From Sipunculus nudus (Eukaryota; Annelida; Sipuncula; Golfingiida; Sipunculidae), in contig CM049316.1 in NCBI GenBank assembly GCA_026874595.1, positions 622,001 to 686,000 on the forward strand: DNA of 64,000 bases. Reading direction: 5' to 3'. The first letter of the stretch is position 1. Every line of letters begins with the position of its first letter. Under the pieces are notes generated by a model that did no database searches, was not told the origin of the DNA, and saw nothing but the letters and a program-made list of their open reading frames with translations. The position numbers and the translations under genes are program-made. Shown here one piece after another: positions 30,306-39,320 of this stretch.

Positions 30306-30950
30306 CCCGAGGGCGAGGCCCCCACCACGATCCTTCCATATATTTCCTTATGGGGGCCTCGCCCCCTGTGTGTATTCTTTTTAGGTATCGATCCCCCATA
30401 AAGTATTATCCCCTGGGGGCGAGGCCCCCACAACGGGCCTTTCATGTAATTCCTTATGGGGGCCTCGCCCCCTGTGTATATTCTTTGTAGGGATCGATCC
30501 CACATAAAGTATTATCCCCTGGGGGCGAGGCCCCCACCACGGGTCTTCCATATAGTTCCTTATGGGGGCCTCGCCCCCAGTGTATATTCTTTTTAGGGAT
30601 CGATCCCCCATAAAATATTATTCCCGGGGGCGAGGCCCCCACCACGGGCCTTCCATGTAATTCCTTATGGGGGCCTCGCCCCCTGTGTATATTCTTTGTA
30701 GGGATCGATCCCACATAAAGTATTATCCCCTGGGGGCGAGGCCCCCACCACGGGCCTTCCATGTAATTCCTTATGGGGGCCTCGCCCCCAGTGTATATTC
30801 TTTGTAGGGATCGATCCCACATAAAATATTATTCCCGGGGGCGAGGCCCCCACCACGATCCTTCCATGTAATTCCTTATGGGGGCCTCGCCCCCTGTGTG
30901 TATTCTTTTTAGGGATCGATCCCCCATAAAGTATTATCCGAGGCCCCTAT
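30306..30950 (-). repeat. Tandem array of 106-bp units, 6 copies in reverse orientation
   Basis: Six gggatcgatccc cores (one altered to ggtatcgatccc) occur from about 30387 to 30915, reading as the left array on the opposite strand. The copy number is less than half of the left arm. Confidence 0.92.
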
Positions 30951-31539
30951 AGAGTCTTTTCCACAGGGGTCGTGGTGGGGGCCTCGGCCCCAGGGGAGAC
31001 TGTGTTGATCGGAACGATCCCATTGTGCTTTGACATGCGTTGCACACCGTTGGCTTTCCCAGTACCGATGATACCCGACGATCACTCTTTAACCATTCAC
31101 ATCCGTATACGAACCCACCTAGGACTCCCCTGTTCCTCCCCGGCGACCCCTGCTGACCTTTCACCTCCGACCCGATCCCACTCACAACTCCCCTGTTCCC
31201 CCCCCCCCCCCAGACGCCCCTGCTGACCTTTCCCCTTCGACCCGATCCCATCCAGAACTCCCCTGTTCTTCCCCCCGGCGACCCCTGTTGACCTTTCACA
31301 TCCAACCTCGTCGACCCCAACCGACCTTTCACATCCAACCGACCTACACCCGGTCCACTTCTGACTTGAACCACACAACCGACCCCTGGTCCACAACTCT
31401 ATTACTTCTTGGCATAAGGCAGAGGGAGGGGCCGCCCCCTCCCCCCCTCAAGTCCCCCCCTCCCCCACAGGGGAGCCGTCTGGGACCCAAAAGCGCCCAT
31501 AGAGCGCTCTCAACTGATAGTATAATAGACTCGGCCTGC

Positions 31540-31546
31540 TTATATA
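31540..31546 (-). promoter_or_regulatory. TATA box in right arm, directed inward
   Basis: The mirror of the TATATAAA at 27939-27946; reads TATATAA on the minus strand inside the conserved outer block of the right arm. Confidence 0.4.
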
Positions 31547-32308
31547 GTAGGGTTGTGGACACATTGAAAACTTTGGTGTGCGGCAGATTTTACGTTTGTG
31601 CAAGATGTACGCGCAAACTGGAAAAGATATCGCAAATGTCATTTGTTGAACGCTTTAAGCATATTTTTCCGAAGATTTTAGCACATATTTCGTAAATGTT
31701 GTGTAGACCGTTGTCCGGCAAGTGGCCATTTTGTGTTGCTGACCAATATGTTGGCGTCAGTATCGCCACCTGCCGACGACCAGTGGAACTATATCAGATA
31801 GACAACAGATTTATCAAGTTGAAGGAACACAAATGTAACAAACATGTTCCCAAGCTACTAACGTTCATGTATAAATCTCTTGTGTATCATACTATAATTC
31901 ACGGGAATCTGTTTGTCTGTCTGTCTGTCCGGATTATTTCGCACGCTAGGGATTGCACGGTCGTCAAACTTCGTGGGAGGGTGCATCTTGGTCCGGGGAA
32001 GAACGAGTTTATATTTTTTAGGCGTTTGGTAAAGAAATGGCCTCAAAATCGATAAAATTATTCTGGGTTTAATACCTGCGGTGTGCCATGGCCATTCTCA
32101 CATAGTGCTTCCTCATAATTTAAGAAATGTGTGCATGCAGGTACAGATATGGGTATACTCTAGTTAATTCTAAAGAGTACATATGATTTGCCCTGTAACT
32201 TAATATCTTCCAAATTATAGCAAATATATATTCATAAGTGTTCATGGATTCCGTAGTCCAGTACGGTGGTGTATAATTTAATACATTTGAAGTCAATGCC
32301 AACTGTGG

Positions 32309-32382
32309 GGCCGGTTAGCTCAGTTGGTTAGAGTGTTGTGCTGATAACGCAAAGGTCGCGGGTTCGACCCCCGTACTGGCCA
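32309..32382 (+). tRNA. tRNA-Ile (GAT)
   Basis: 74 bases: acceptor ggccggt/actggcc with one G-T pair, D arm gctcagttggttagagt, anticodon stem ttgtg/cgcaa with loop ctgataa (anticodon GAT), T arm cgggttcgacccccg, discriminator A. A run of six T follows about ten bases downstream and is a good polymerase III terminator. The body is that of a eukaryotic tRNA-Ile, whose usual anticodon is AAT. Confidence 0.9.
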
Positions 32383-32936
32383 CGTATTCTTTTTTGTTTT
32401 AAGCCACATTCAGCCATTTTTATTCTTTCATTTCCTACCCAGGTACACAGCAGTTTATCAAAGAAAGTAAACTATTTTCTGTTGTTTATACATATCGAAC
32501 AAAATTGAAATGGCCTTAGCAAACTGCAGGGACACATATACTTTAGTCTCTTACACGGGCATATGATGGCGCTCCTGCACCCAACAATATTGATTAAGAT
32601 ATAGACTGGTACCCCGCTCTATTGTGGCACCGCTGCTCTAGGCCAATCATAGAGACGGGCGTACAACGCCATCTTTTGTACCCTTGGCAGACTGGTACCA
32701 ACCCAAGTATATATTATATATGATTAAAAATAAGCATTTTCGTTTGCTCAAATAAGTTACCAAAAGTTGGCCGTATATTAAATGTGACATTAATAATTAG
32801 ATTAATAGAGATTAATGATAAATCACTGCTCGGTACAGGTATCGTTTGTCATCACGCTGCCAACTGTCTAGACCCCAAGTAAACAATTGAAGTAAACAAT
32901 ATGTATTACTGGGATTAAAGGCATTTATATAGGTCG

Positions 32937-33106
32937 TCTGTGACGTCATACTTTCCATCAGCCAATCAAATCAAGGAACAGTACCTGCTCATGATAAAAT
33001 GAGAAACTCACGTACACAAAGCATGTAGTCCCTGTGGCGCAATCGGTAGCGCTTCCGGCTTTTAATCGGGAGGTTGGTGGTTCGAGCCCACCCAGGGACG
33101 TTATAC
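32937..33106 (+). mobile_element. 170-bp tRNA-bearing cassette, copy 2
   Basis: Matches 28020-28189 over its whole length, from tctgtgacgtca to gttatac, with roughly one change in 12-15 bases. It carries the tRNA with TTT anticodon. No flanking duplication like that around copy 1 is seen here, so this may be the source, or an older insertion. Confidence 0.6.
33028..33100 (+). tRNA. tRNA with Asn body and Lys anticodon (TTT)
   Basis: 73 bases, nearly the same as the tRNA-Asn at 28111-28183 in acceptor, D and T arms. The anticodon loop is cttttaa, so the anticodon is TTT (Lys) in place of GTT. The anticodon stem tccgg/tcggg has two wobble pairs, and base 26 is T. A T5 run follows within 15 bases. 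It is either a remoulded tRNA or a pseudogene drifting from Asn. Confidence 0.75.
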
Positions 33107-33569
33107 ATGTTTTTATATCCCCTATACCATCCATGCAGCGCCCCCTGTTGGTCATCTTGTACAACATATTTTGTAAGAATTAGACCAATACGGTTCTATT
33201 CATTCATCACCACTTGTTTTGTGCTTTTTCCGCTACAACAATCAGCCCTTCCAGTGCGCAGAAGGATAATTACAAAGTGCATGTTTATATATCGGTTATT
33301 GTTCGCCGTGTCCGGCTCCACAATATGATGTTGATCAGGATAATGTTCATTGTATCATGTACGACAAATGGAACGGGAATGGGATGGGTTCAGATCGGAC
33401 ACATATTATGTTCATTGGCGTGTAATGTCATTTAAACAGCGCAAGCTATTGAACGCACCCTCACACCCTTCCCCCCACACACACAAACACATTCAGGTAA
33501 GCATGTTACAGTGAATCGGTGAATCAATCAGTGACCTCACAATAAACAAGACGGAGATGAAACTTACAT

Positions 33570-33575
33570 TTTATT
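33570..33575 (-). terminator. Poly(A) signal of the helicase gene
   Basis: TTTATT on plus is AATAAA on minus, about 28 bases past the helicase stop codon. Confidence 0.7.
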
Positions 33576-33602
33576 CGACAATAAACACATCATACATAAT
33601 TG

Positions 33603-36600
33603 CTAAACTGCATGAGTTGTGTTGGGGTGTAAAAGTATATACAGCAATCCCAGATGAGGGAAAAAAGCGCAACGACGGCGGAACATGTTACACGACACAT
33701 AAAGTTCACGGCTGGCACGGGAGATAGCGACGTAAGGTGTCCTGAGGTCTCCGCACATGCCCTCACTTACAGAGACGGCCACCCGCTGGTATGTGTGACC
33801 TTGAGATTTGGTTACAGTCACGGCCGTCTGCGAAACCATGGGGACGCGGAATGACGAGTGCAATGCGAAACGGGGCACGTCGATTTCTGGTTCTGTGATG
33901 TACTCTTCCGATGACGGTAATGCGAGGCCGACCCAACCCGTCTCTTCGGAACACACCACCGCGCACCGCAGCTCGAACTTGTCGCCTGAGGAACGCACGG
34001 CTTTTACGAAACGGGGCAGGGTCGACTTTTCGTAAGGCTGGTAATTAAGGGCGTCGAACGGAGAATCGGCGGGTATGGTCCTGCTCCCGAGCACGGTGAC
34101 TACTTCGGCTGTATCTAATACCTGGTTCGGTATCACGTACCGCTGGTCGACAGCTCCCAGGCCTTTGTCCGCCGAGCCTTCCGGTTCTGTGAGGCACGTT
34201 AGACCCAGGTGCACCTCACATTCGGAGAAGTCCGGGTATTCGTCAGCGGCACGCATGTATGTTGTGCTGAGATCGGACACCAGCGTGTTCAGGTAGTCAA
34301 AATCCGTGGCAGGGTCGGGAGCATCTGCAGAAGCATCTACGTCGAAACGGCTAATGTTTTCGTCAACACAGTTACCTTCCTGCCCGAGTGAGTGTTTGGC
34401 CATGAATCGGTCAGCCACCCCCTTGTCGGACAGCAGGCTGTACAGGGCCTCGTACGCTCCTTGCAGGATGGCACAAACGAACGGTGTGTGGGCAGGGAGG
34501 AAGGACAGGCACATCCTGGGTAGCGCCGTTCTCATCAGCAAGCGGAAAGGTCCCTTGAACCCTGTCAGCACGAACTGACATGCCCGCCGACATACAGCGG
34601 GTTTGCCGACCGGCAGGGTGTGCTTACACATGAGAACTCTGTATCTTTGAGGGAGCAAGGGGTCTGTCTGTCTCGCGTCCGGACGGGGGGTTTCCTTTTC
34701 CCGTACTTTGTGGCCGTTTACCGGGCCTTGGCTGTCCGTGAAGTTTTCTGGTGCCGGGTCGTCCGTGATTTCCCAAGTGTCCTTTGTCGCCTTTGGCCGC
34801 AGTATGTGGTTGTCTTCTCTCTTCCTGTCGGGTGGAGGGTAGTATTCGCCTTCTGGCTCGTACACTTTTCCACCCGCGAAATAATGCACAGACTCACTCG
34901 TGTACTCGAACCCAAACAGGTTCGGGGCGTGTGTGTATAGTGAGTCTATGAACGAATCGAGTGAGGTTAACACCAGCCCCGTTTCGGTAACCATCGGGGC
35001 CATTTGGTGATCGGACCCCCAGTTCAGACCGACTGACGTGGAGCTGTTTTCCTTGTCTCCCGGAGGCTGTGCACCCGAGTTAGGTAGGGCTCGTTTTGCC
35101 CACGCGTCACGAAACATGTCGTCCACCCTCCGGTTATCCTGCTTCTCACGTAACGGTCGTCGACGTTTCCTGCCCGGCATCCGCTGTTCTCTGAACTGCG
35201 CCTGCAAAACGGACAGGTACGCGATCGCGTCGTGGACGTTCAGGAAAACCCATATGCCCAAATCGGCGGATTCCATAGTTTGTTTGCAACGTTTGTCATA
35301 CTCTGCGACTTCGTCGTTACTGGCGAATATTCTGATGCAGCCTGTGAGGTCTGTCGCGGTGCCGTCCGCGGTTGTGTCCAGGCTCATTGGTTCCTCTACC
35401 ACGTGGGACGGCACCACGTGTTTGTCCAACAGACGGATGGTGTCGGGGTCCCTTATGCCGTAGTGAAGGTCGTAAAGGAGTTCGCTTATTTCCAAGTGGC
35501 ACCTTTTGTTGACGTGCATCACGACGGTGTGATTTGGTTCGTACACGCCGGTGGCCTTGGCGATGATAGGGACGTTGCAAACATGCTGCAGCATGCTGAC
35601 GGCCGGCACTCGGTTCGCCACGGGTCCCATACCGTCTGACCGTATAGCCGTCGACTGGCTTTCTGAACCCAGTAAAATGAAAACCAGAGGTTTCTCGTGG
35701 TAGATCCCAAGACGGCACGCCGCGTACCGATACAAGAAAGCGTATGTATATAAGTTGTAGCTGCTGGCCATCCCCGCCTCGTCCACTAGCACGACGTTAC
35801 TGCTGCATATTTGAGGGAAATCAAACCGGAAACTAGACTGTAACCATGGCATGTCCACCCGTTTCAACCCCATGTTCGCCATGCATGTGAAGTCCCTGTG
35901 TTGTTGATCCTTCTTGTTACACCGCCCCTGCGTAGCGCCACTGCGAGGAGGTTTACTGGACGACACCTGACCGGCCAATTTTACCGCGGGATCGAAGCCG
36001 GGACGCATGCGGGACCGTGGCTGTATTATTTTCCTGCCTTTGACGTACGATACCTTGTTCCCGTGCCGGGCCACAGTGTCGTCTTCCCTTTCAAATGCCT
36101 CGGCGTAGCGAGCCCATTCCGTACCCAGCGCCGTTTCTATCCTTTTAAGTTTCATTTTAAGGTTGTCGAACTGAGACCGGAAATTCCTGTGGTCTGTAAG
36201 AATCCCGTCCAGCTGGGCTTCTGCGAAGGAGGTAGGGTTCAGTGTCGAAGCCGGCTCGCGGGGTTCTGCTTCACGGCAGTTGTACATCAACTGCAGTTTC
36301 GCTAACGTCCCGACGCGCCCCACTTGGTGTGACTTCAGAGCGTTGTGGAGGTTGGTCACGGAGGCGTTTCCGGCGGCGGTGCACACCATATGTGTGTTGG
36401 CGGTGAGGATGTCCACCAGCGTGCTTTTACCCGCGCCGGCCGGGCCCGTCACGACGTAACAGCGGAAATGTACGGGAGTGAAAGAACCAGGCGTCGCCGG
36501 AACGGTAGGGTCCGCCGCCCGGCGGAGGATCTCCCATTTGCAACGTTCTGCTTCGTCGGGTATCAAGGCCTGGTTCGGGTCGAATATAGAACTGGGGAAC

Positions 36601-36782
36601 GGCCATGTCATATGTTCCAGTTGATGGAGCCATTTTTCTGTCTCGTACGGCGGCGACGGGCGCTGCATCCACGTTGGCACGGGGACGCGGTGTTGCTCGG
36701 TGCGAATCGACTCGGCCAAGTTGTCCGCTATACTTGTTGTTGTCAGAATGAGTCTCTCACGTTTATCTTCTGTCAAAGCCAT
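33603..36782 (-). CDS. Helicase-primase helicase subunit (UL5-like, SF1)
   Basis: A 1,059-aa protein starting at an ATG. Walker A GPAGAGKST is at residues 113-121. Motif II VVLVDEAGMAS lies at about 330-340, followed by motif III FILLGSESQSTAI. The C-terminal domain has the motif V/VI block VTVTKSQGHTYQRVAVSV and TPYVAISRASRELYV near residue 1010-1040, which is diagnostic of UL5-type herpesvirus helicases and related SF1 (Pif1/RecD-like) enzymes. It unwinds DNA 5' to 3' at the fork together with the primase subunit, whose C-terminus is at the left edge of the window. A large insert between the two motor domains (about 480-800) is hydrophilic and poorly conserved in look. The gene follows the protease gene on the same strand, 203 bases apart. 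Confidence 0.93.
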   Translation of the reverse strand: MALTEDKRERLILTTTSIADNLAESIRTEQHRVPVPTWMQRPSPPYETEKWLHQLEHMTWPFPSSIFDPNQALIPDEAERCKWEILRRAADPTVPATPGSFTPVHFRCYVVTGPAGAGKSTLVDILTANTHMVCTAAGNASVTNLHNALKSHQVGRVGTLAKLQLMYNCREAEPREPASTLNPTSFAEAQLDGILTDHRNFRSQFDNLKMKLKRIETALGTEWARYAEAFEREDDTVARHGNKVSYVKGRKIIQPRSRMRPGFDPAVKLAGQVSSSKPPRSGATQGRCNKKDQQHRDFTCMANMGLKRVDMPWLQSSFRFDFPQICSSNVVLVDEAGMASSYNLYTYAFLYRYAACRLGIYHEKPLVFILLGSESQSTAIRSDGMGPVANRVPAVSMLQHVCNVPIIAKATGVYEPNHTVVMHVNKRCHLEISELLYDLHYGIRDPDTIRLLDKHVVPSHVVEEPMSLDTTADGTATDLTGCIRIFASNDEVAEYDKRCKQTMESADLGIWVFLNVHDAIAYLSVLQAQFREQRMPGRKRRRPLREKQDNRRVDDMFRDAWAKRALPNSGAQPPGDKENSSTSVGLNWGSDHQMAPMVTETGLVLTSLDSFIDSLYTHAPNLFGFEYTSESVHYFAGGKVYEPEGEYYPPPDRKREDNHILRPKATKDTWEITDDPAPENFTDSQGPVNGHKVREKETPRPDARQTDPLLPQRYRVLMCKHTLPVGKPAVCRRACQFVLTGFKGPFRLLMRTALPRMCLSFLPAHTPFVCAILQGAYEALYSLLSDKGVADRFMAKHSLGQEGNCVDENISRFDVDASADAPDPATDFDYLNTLVSDLSTTYMRAADEYPDFSECEVHLGLTCLTEPEGSADKGLGAVDQRYVIPNQVLDTAEVVTVLGSRTIPADSPFDALNYQPYEKSTLPRFVKAVRSSGDKFELRCAVVCSEETGWVGLALPSSEEYITEPEIDVPRFALHSSFRVPMVSQTAVTVTKSQGHTYQRVAVSVSEGMCGDLRTPYVAISRASRELYVSCNMFRRRCAFFPHLGLLYILLHPNTTHAV

Positions 36783-36985
36783 CTGTCAAAGATGTCTGTT
36801 CGTGTACAATATGCGCAGGAGGGAGCTCAAAATAAAATGTTAGGATGGCGTGCCCTGTGTCAGGTCAGACTGCTTAAAAGTGGTGCACTGACTCACCTCG
36901 AGGCGGGAGCATGACTGATTAGGGTAATCGGGAGCCCCTGTGTTATATATGTTATATACAGTCACGTGACATATGCGCGCGCCAT
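36783..36985 (-). promoter_or_regulatory. Intergenic region between protease and helicase genes
   Basis: Contains AT-rich TTATATATGTTATATAC at about 36940-36957, the best candidate TATA region for the leftward helicase gene, and a CACGTGAC E-box-like palindrome next to it at about 36963. No ORF of interest. Confidence 0.45.
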
Positions 36986-39187
36986 TCAAAAACTGGATGC
37001 GGCTGGGGGCTTCAACATCTTATCCAATAACTTCAGCCTATCTGTCACAACCTTTGACAGTGCTGGCTCTTTTTCAGCGGACGGTTCCCGTTCGGCCTCT
37101 ACGGTGTCTGCTGGTTTACCGCGTGGTTTATCCCTGCCGGTTTGGCCACCATCTGTAGGGGTGTCAGATGTGACAGCGGAGGAGACCTGTGGTTCATCTG
37201 ACGCAACGTCACCTCTGTCACGTCTGTTCTGCTCTACGACATCTGCGATACCCCTAACAAGTTCTTGCAGTAACGCGCGACTGTCACGGCCGTCTTTTTG
37301 GTCACGCGCCGTAGTCTCAATAGACGGGGGATGGGCAGGAGCATGTGCTGCGGATGGCTGAACGGAAGGTTGACTGGCTTGAAACGTGTGAGGTGGGTGG
37401 GCAGGGTGAACGTTTGTGTGAACGTGTGTTGTCAGTTTTTCCACCGTCTCCTGCAGTGTTTTAACGGTGGACTCGAGCCCGGCAGGGGAAAAAACGGACG
37501 CTCTTTGCGTTTCTGGGGATTTCAACATATCAAGCCCGGAGTGGCCACCAGTGTCCGACGTGCGTGCGTGGTTGTGATGCGCGGCTTCTTGTTCCGTTTT
37601 ATCATCAGCTCTTGACGATGACCCTGTCCTTCTGTCCGCGATATGCTGTTTACCGTTATCACCGTAAAAGTAATAATGCACGGTGGAGGGTTGCTGCTGC
37701 GTGTGCGGCGTTTGTACCGTGTGCCTGTCGAACCCGGTCGTGCTGCCGTCACTCGCAAAGGGTGGGGGCGGCGCCACAGGTGCTTGCGGGTACAACGGTG
37801 TCGCGGGTGGCTGATAGGGCGAGAAGCGCGCTGATGCGTAATGCCCTGGTTGGAAGACGGGCCCTGCGTTCGTCGGCGAACCCGGCCACCAGACCTCGGA
37901 CCCTGGCGCATAAGCTGACGGCTGCGTTTGTGTTCCGACCGTCGGGGATGCGTAACCGAAAGAACCGTGCGGCCATGGTGCAGCCTGAATCTGCACAGGC
38001 GCTTCCGCATCGACCCGGCCGTACTTAGATTTCAACCTTTGCAGTAGTTCTTCTTGACCCGTTATCCACTCCTTCATGTCGGCTGTTAACTGCCCGGAAC
38101 CGTTAGGGGTTACTGGCGCGTTACTGTTTGATGATGACATGTCTGCGGCCAGTCGTTCGGGGTTTCCGGAACTGCCTTCCACTACGGTCAAGGTCGGTTC
38201 GCCCCTGTCTGAAAGATTGATCGGATCGGTGTCGTCAGAATGTTCCTGTTCATCACAAATACACGTTTGTGGTGAAGCTGGTTTCAGCGGTGTTTGTGGT
38301 GAAGCTGGTTTCAGCGGTGTTGAGGTTTCAGCGTGCCCAGCGAGTGGACTGTCCGCACCAGCGTCTGATTTGTTTTCAGCGTCAATAAATGTCGAAGCCA
38401 ACCCAAGCTGTTCGAGTTCTTGTTTCTTGCATTGTTTTACCGTGAAAGGGTTCAGTGCTGCCCCCAATAGCAGGTTGTGCCAGGTGGGCACTGTGGTTTC
38501 GTCTGTGCTGAATGTCTCCTCTGGGAGGACACGCCCTTCAGCCTCTTTAATGATATCCCTGTACAATTCCGGGCTCAGGCCGAGGTGTTTGAACAGGTTC
38601 TCGTTTTCAGTGTGCTCACAATCCGGTTCGTCCAAATGCAGACTTGTGCAGTACATGGCAAGGCAGCCTGCACGGGCGTTGTTCATCGTCAACGAAACGT
38701 GGTTCAGGAAGTCCGGTCCGGCAGCAATCTCCAGGTCCTCCTTAGTCGGACAACCCTGTTCTGAAAACGTGTCTGACAACTTCAGTGAGGACAACGACAC
38801 AGCGGGGAACAGCGCCCGCAGAAGGTCTTTCGTAGAAGCGTTTTCACGGTTTGCCGGTGATCTGTCCACAAAGTAGGGACACGCCCGTGTGAGCACACCC
38901 ACGAACCTCGGGTCCAACTGTATAACCCCAAACAGCCCGACGTCTGGGAGATGACGTATGTGGATCAAGCTCCCGACAGGGGGGGAGAGCCGGTCGTGTG
39001 TGATGAACACGGGTTTGGTGCATGACGCGTTTCTGTTCACATCCTTCGGTGCATCTGAACTATCGTCCACCCCTAGTGATACGTGACGTAAGATGGCGTC
39101 TGAAAGACGGTATTTTCCACGATCGGGTCCGTTTAACCTTTTCCATACCTGGGGACATGTACTGGCTAAACAGCAAACTGCGAACAT
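36986..39187 (-). CDS. Capsid maturational protease and scaffold precursor (assemblin type)
   Basis: 733 aa from an ATG. The N-terminal 200 residues fit the herpesvirus assemblin fold: THDRLSPPVGSL with His64, the nucleophile block AVSLSSLKL (Ser131-Ser134), and NHVSLTMNNARAGCLAMY with His163. This gives the Ser-His-His triad at almost the classical spacing, with Arg172 in place to line the oxyanion hole. Residues 200-330 are a linker with a duplicated PLKPASPQT. A helix DMKEWITGQEELLQRLKSKYG (about 365-385) is likely the scaffold oligomerisation core. The remainder is Pro/Gln/His-rich scaffold, ending in PPAASSF, where an Ala-Ser junction could be the maturation site. The enzyme cuts itself free and removes scaffold from the capsid in the nucleus. 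An internal ATG at the MSSSNSNAP stretch could start a separate scaffold protein. Confidence 0.88.
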   Translation of the reverse strand: MFAVCCLASTCPQVWKRLNGPDRGKYRLSDAILRHVSLGVDDSSDAPKDVNRNASCTKPVFITHDRLSPPVGSLIHIRHLPDVGLFGVIQLDPRFVGVLTRACPYFVDRSPANRENASTKDLLRALFPAVSLSSLKLSDTFSEQGCPTKEDLEIAAGPDFLNHVSLTMNNARAGCLAMYCTSLHLDEPDCEHTENENLFKHLGLSPELYRDIIKEAEGRVLPEETFSTDETTVPTWHNLLLGAALNPFTVKQCKKQELEQLGLASTFIDAENKSDAGADSPLAGHAETSTPLKPASPQTPLKPASPQTCICDEQEHSDDTDPINLSDRGEPTLTVVEGSSGNPERLAADMSSSNSNAPVTPNGSGQLTADMKEWITGQEELLQRLKSKYGRVDAEAPVQIQAAPWPHGSFGYASPTVGTQTQPSAYAPGSEVWWPGSPTNAGPVFQPGHYASARFSPYQPPATPLYPQAPVAPPPPFASDGSTTGFDRHTVQTPHTQQQPSTVHYYFYGDNGKQHIADRRTGSSSRADDKTEQEAAHHNHARTSDTGGHSGLDMLKSPETQRASVFSPAGLESTVKTLQETVEKLTTHVHTNVHPAHPPHTFQASQPSVQPSAAHAPAHPPSIETTARDQKDGRDSRALLQELVRGIADVVEQNRRDRGDVASDEPQVSSAVTSDTPTDGGQTGRDKPRGKPADTVEAEREPSAEKEPALSKVVTDRLKLLDKMLKPPAASSF
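38271..38324 (-). repeat. 27-bp tandem repeat in the scaffold linker
   Basis: Two perfect copies of a 27-base unit encode PLKPASPQT twice, in frame. Confidence 0.85.
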
Positions 39188-39320
39188 GTTTATGGTGCTC
39201 GTGCAATTATGTCACATGTCATTTGTCGTCGTTTTCTGGTGCTTGCACCGGGGTAAATAAACAGTGAGGTTATGTTCTTCTTCGTGATTTCTTTCGGCGG
39301 GAGGGGTTTCTGTCGTATAC

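Larger units (their letters stand above)
27770..31760. repeat. Imperfect inverted repeat (palindrome) of about 4 kb with internal tandem arrays
   Basis: The sequence from about 27780 running right is matched, reversed and complemented, by the sequence from about 31755 running left. Shared blocks include GCCGGACAACGGTCTACA, the TATATAA-containing block, the 39-bp ctctatgggcg block, the G-rich minisatellite and the 106-bp array. The outer 250 bp of the arms are clearly diverged, the inner repeats nearly identical. The left arm is longer because it carries a tRNA insertion and 13 rather than 6 array units. The centre is at about 30265. Herpesvirus genomes have inverted repeats at their segment junctions, and such a palindrome may be a junction, an origin of replication or an assembly-collapsed terminus. 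Confidence 0.85.
31761..33602. other. AT-rich island without protein gene, carrying two tRNA genes
   Basis: About 1.8 kb with low G+C, a (TGTC) microsatellite at about 31914-31929, stop-rich frames and none of the coding structure seen elsewhere. It contains tRNA-Ile (32309-32382) and the second tRNA cassette (about 32937-33106). It ends with the minus-strand poly(A) signal TTTATT at 33570-33575 for the helicase gene. It looks more like animal nuclear DNA than like the adjacent viral DNA. Confidence 0.6.

Noticed and set aside
28570-30505. Many overlapping 67- to 214-aa open frames on both strands in the 106-bp arrays
   Set aside because: They arise because the unit length leaves a remainder of one when divided by three and the unit has no stop in these frames. 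They are translations of a non-coding repeat.
28800-30950. CRISPR-like array
   Set aside because: Regular spacing comes from whole-unit tandem repetition; there are no unique spacers, and the genome is of eukaryotic virus type.
31696-32055. 119-aa plus-strand frame in the AT-rich island
   Set aside because: No homology or composition support, AT-rich DNA, and it overlaps the outer part of the diverged palindrome arm.
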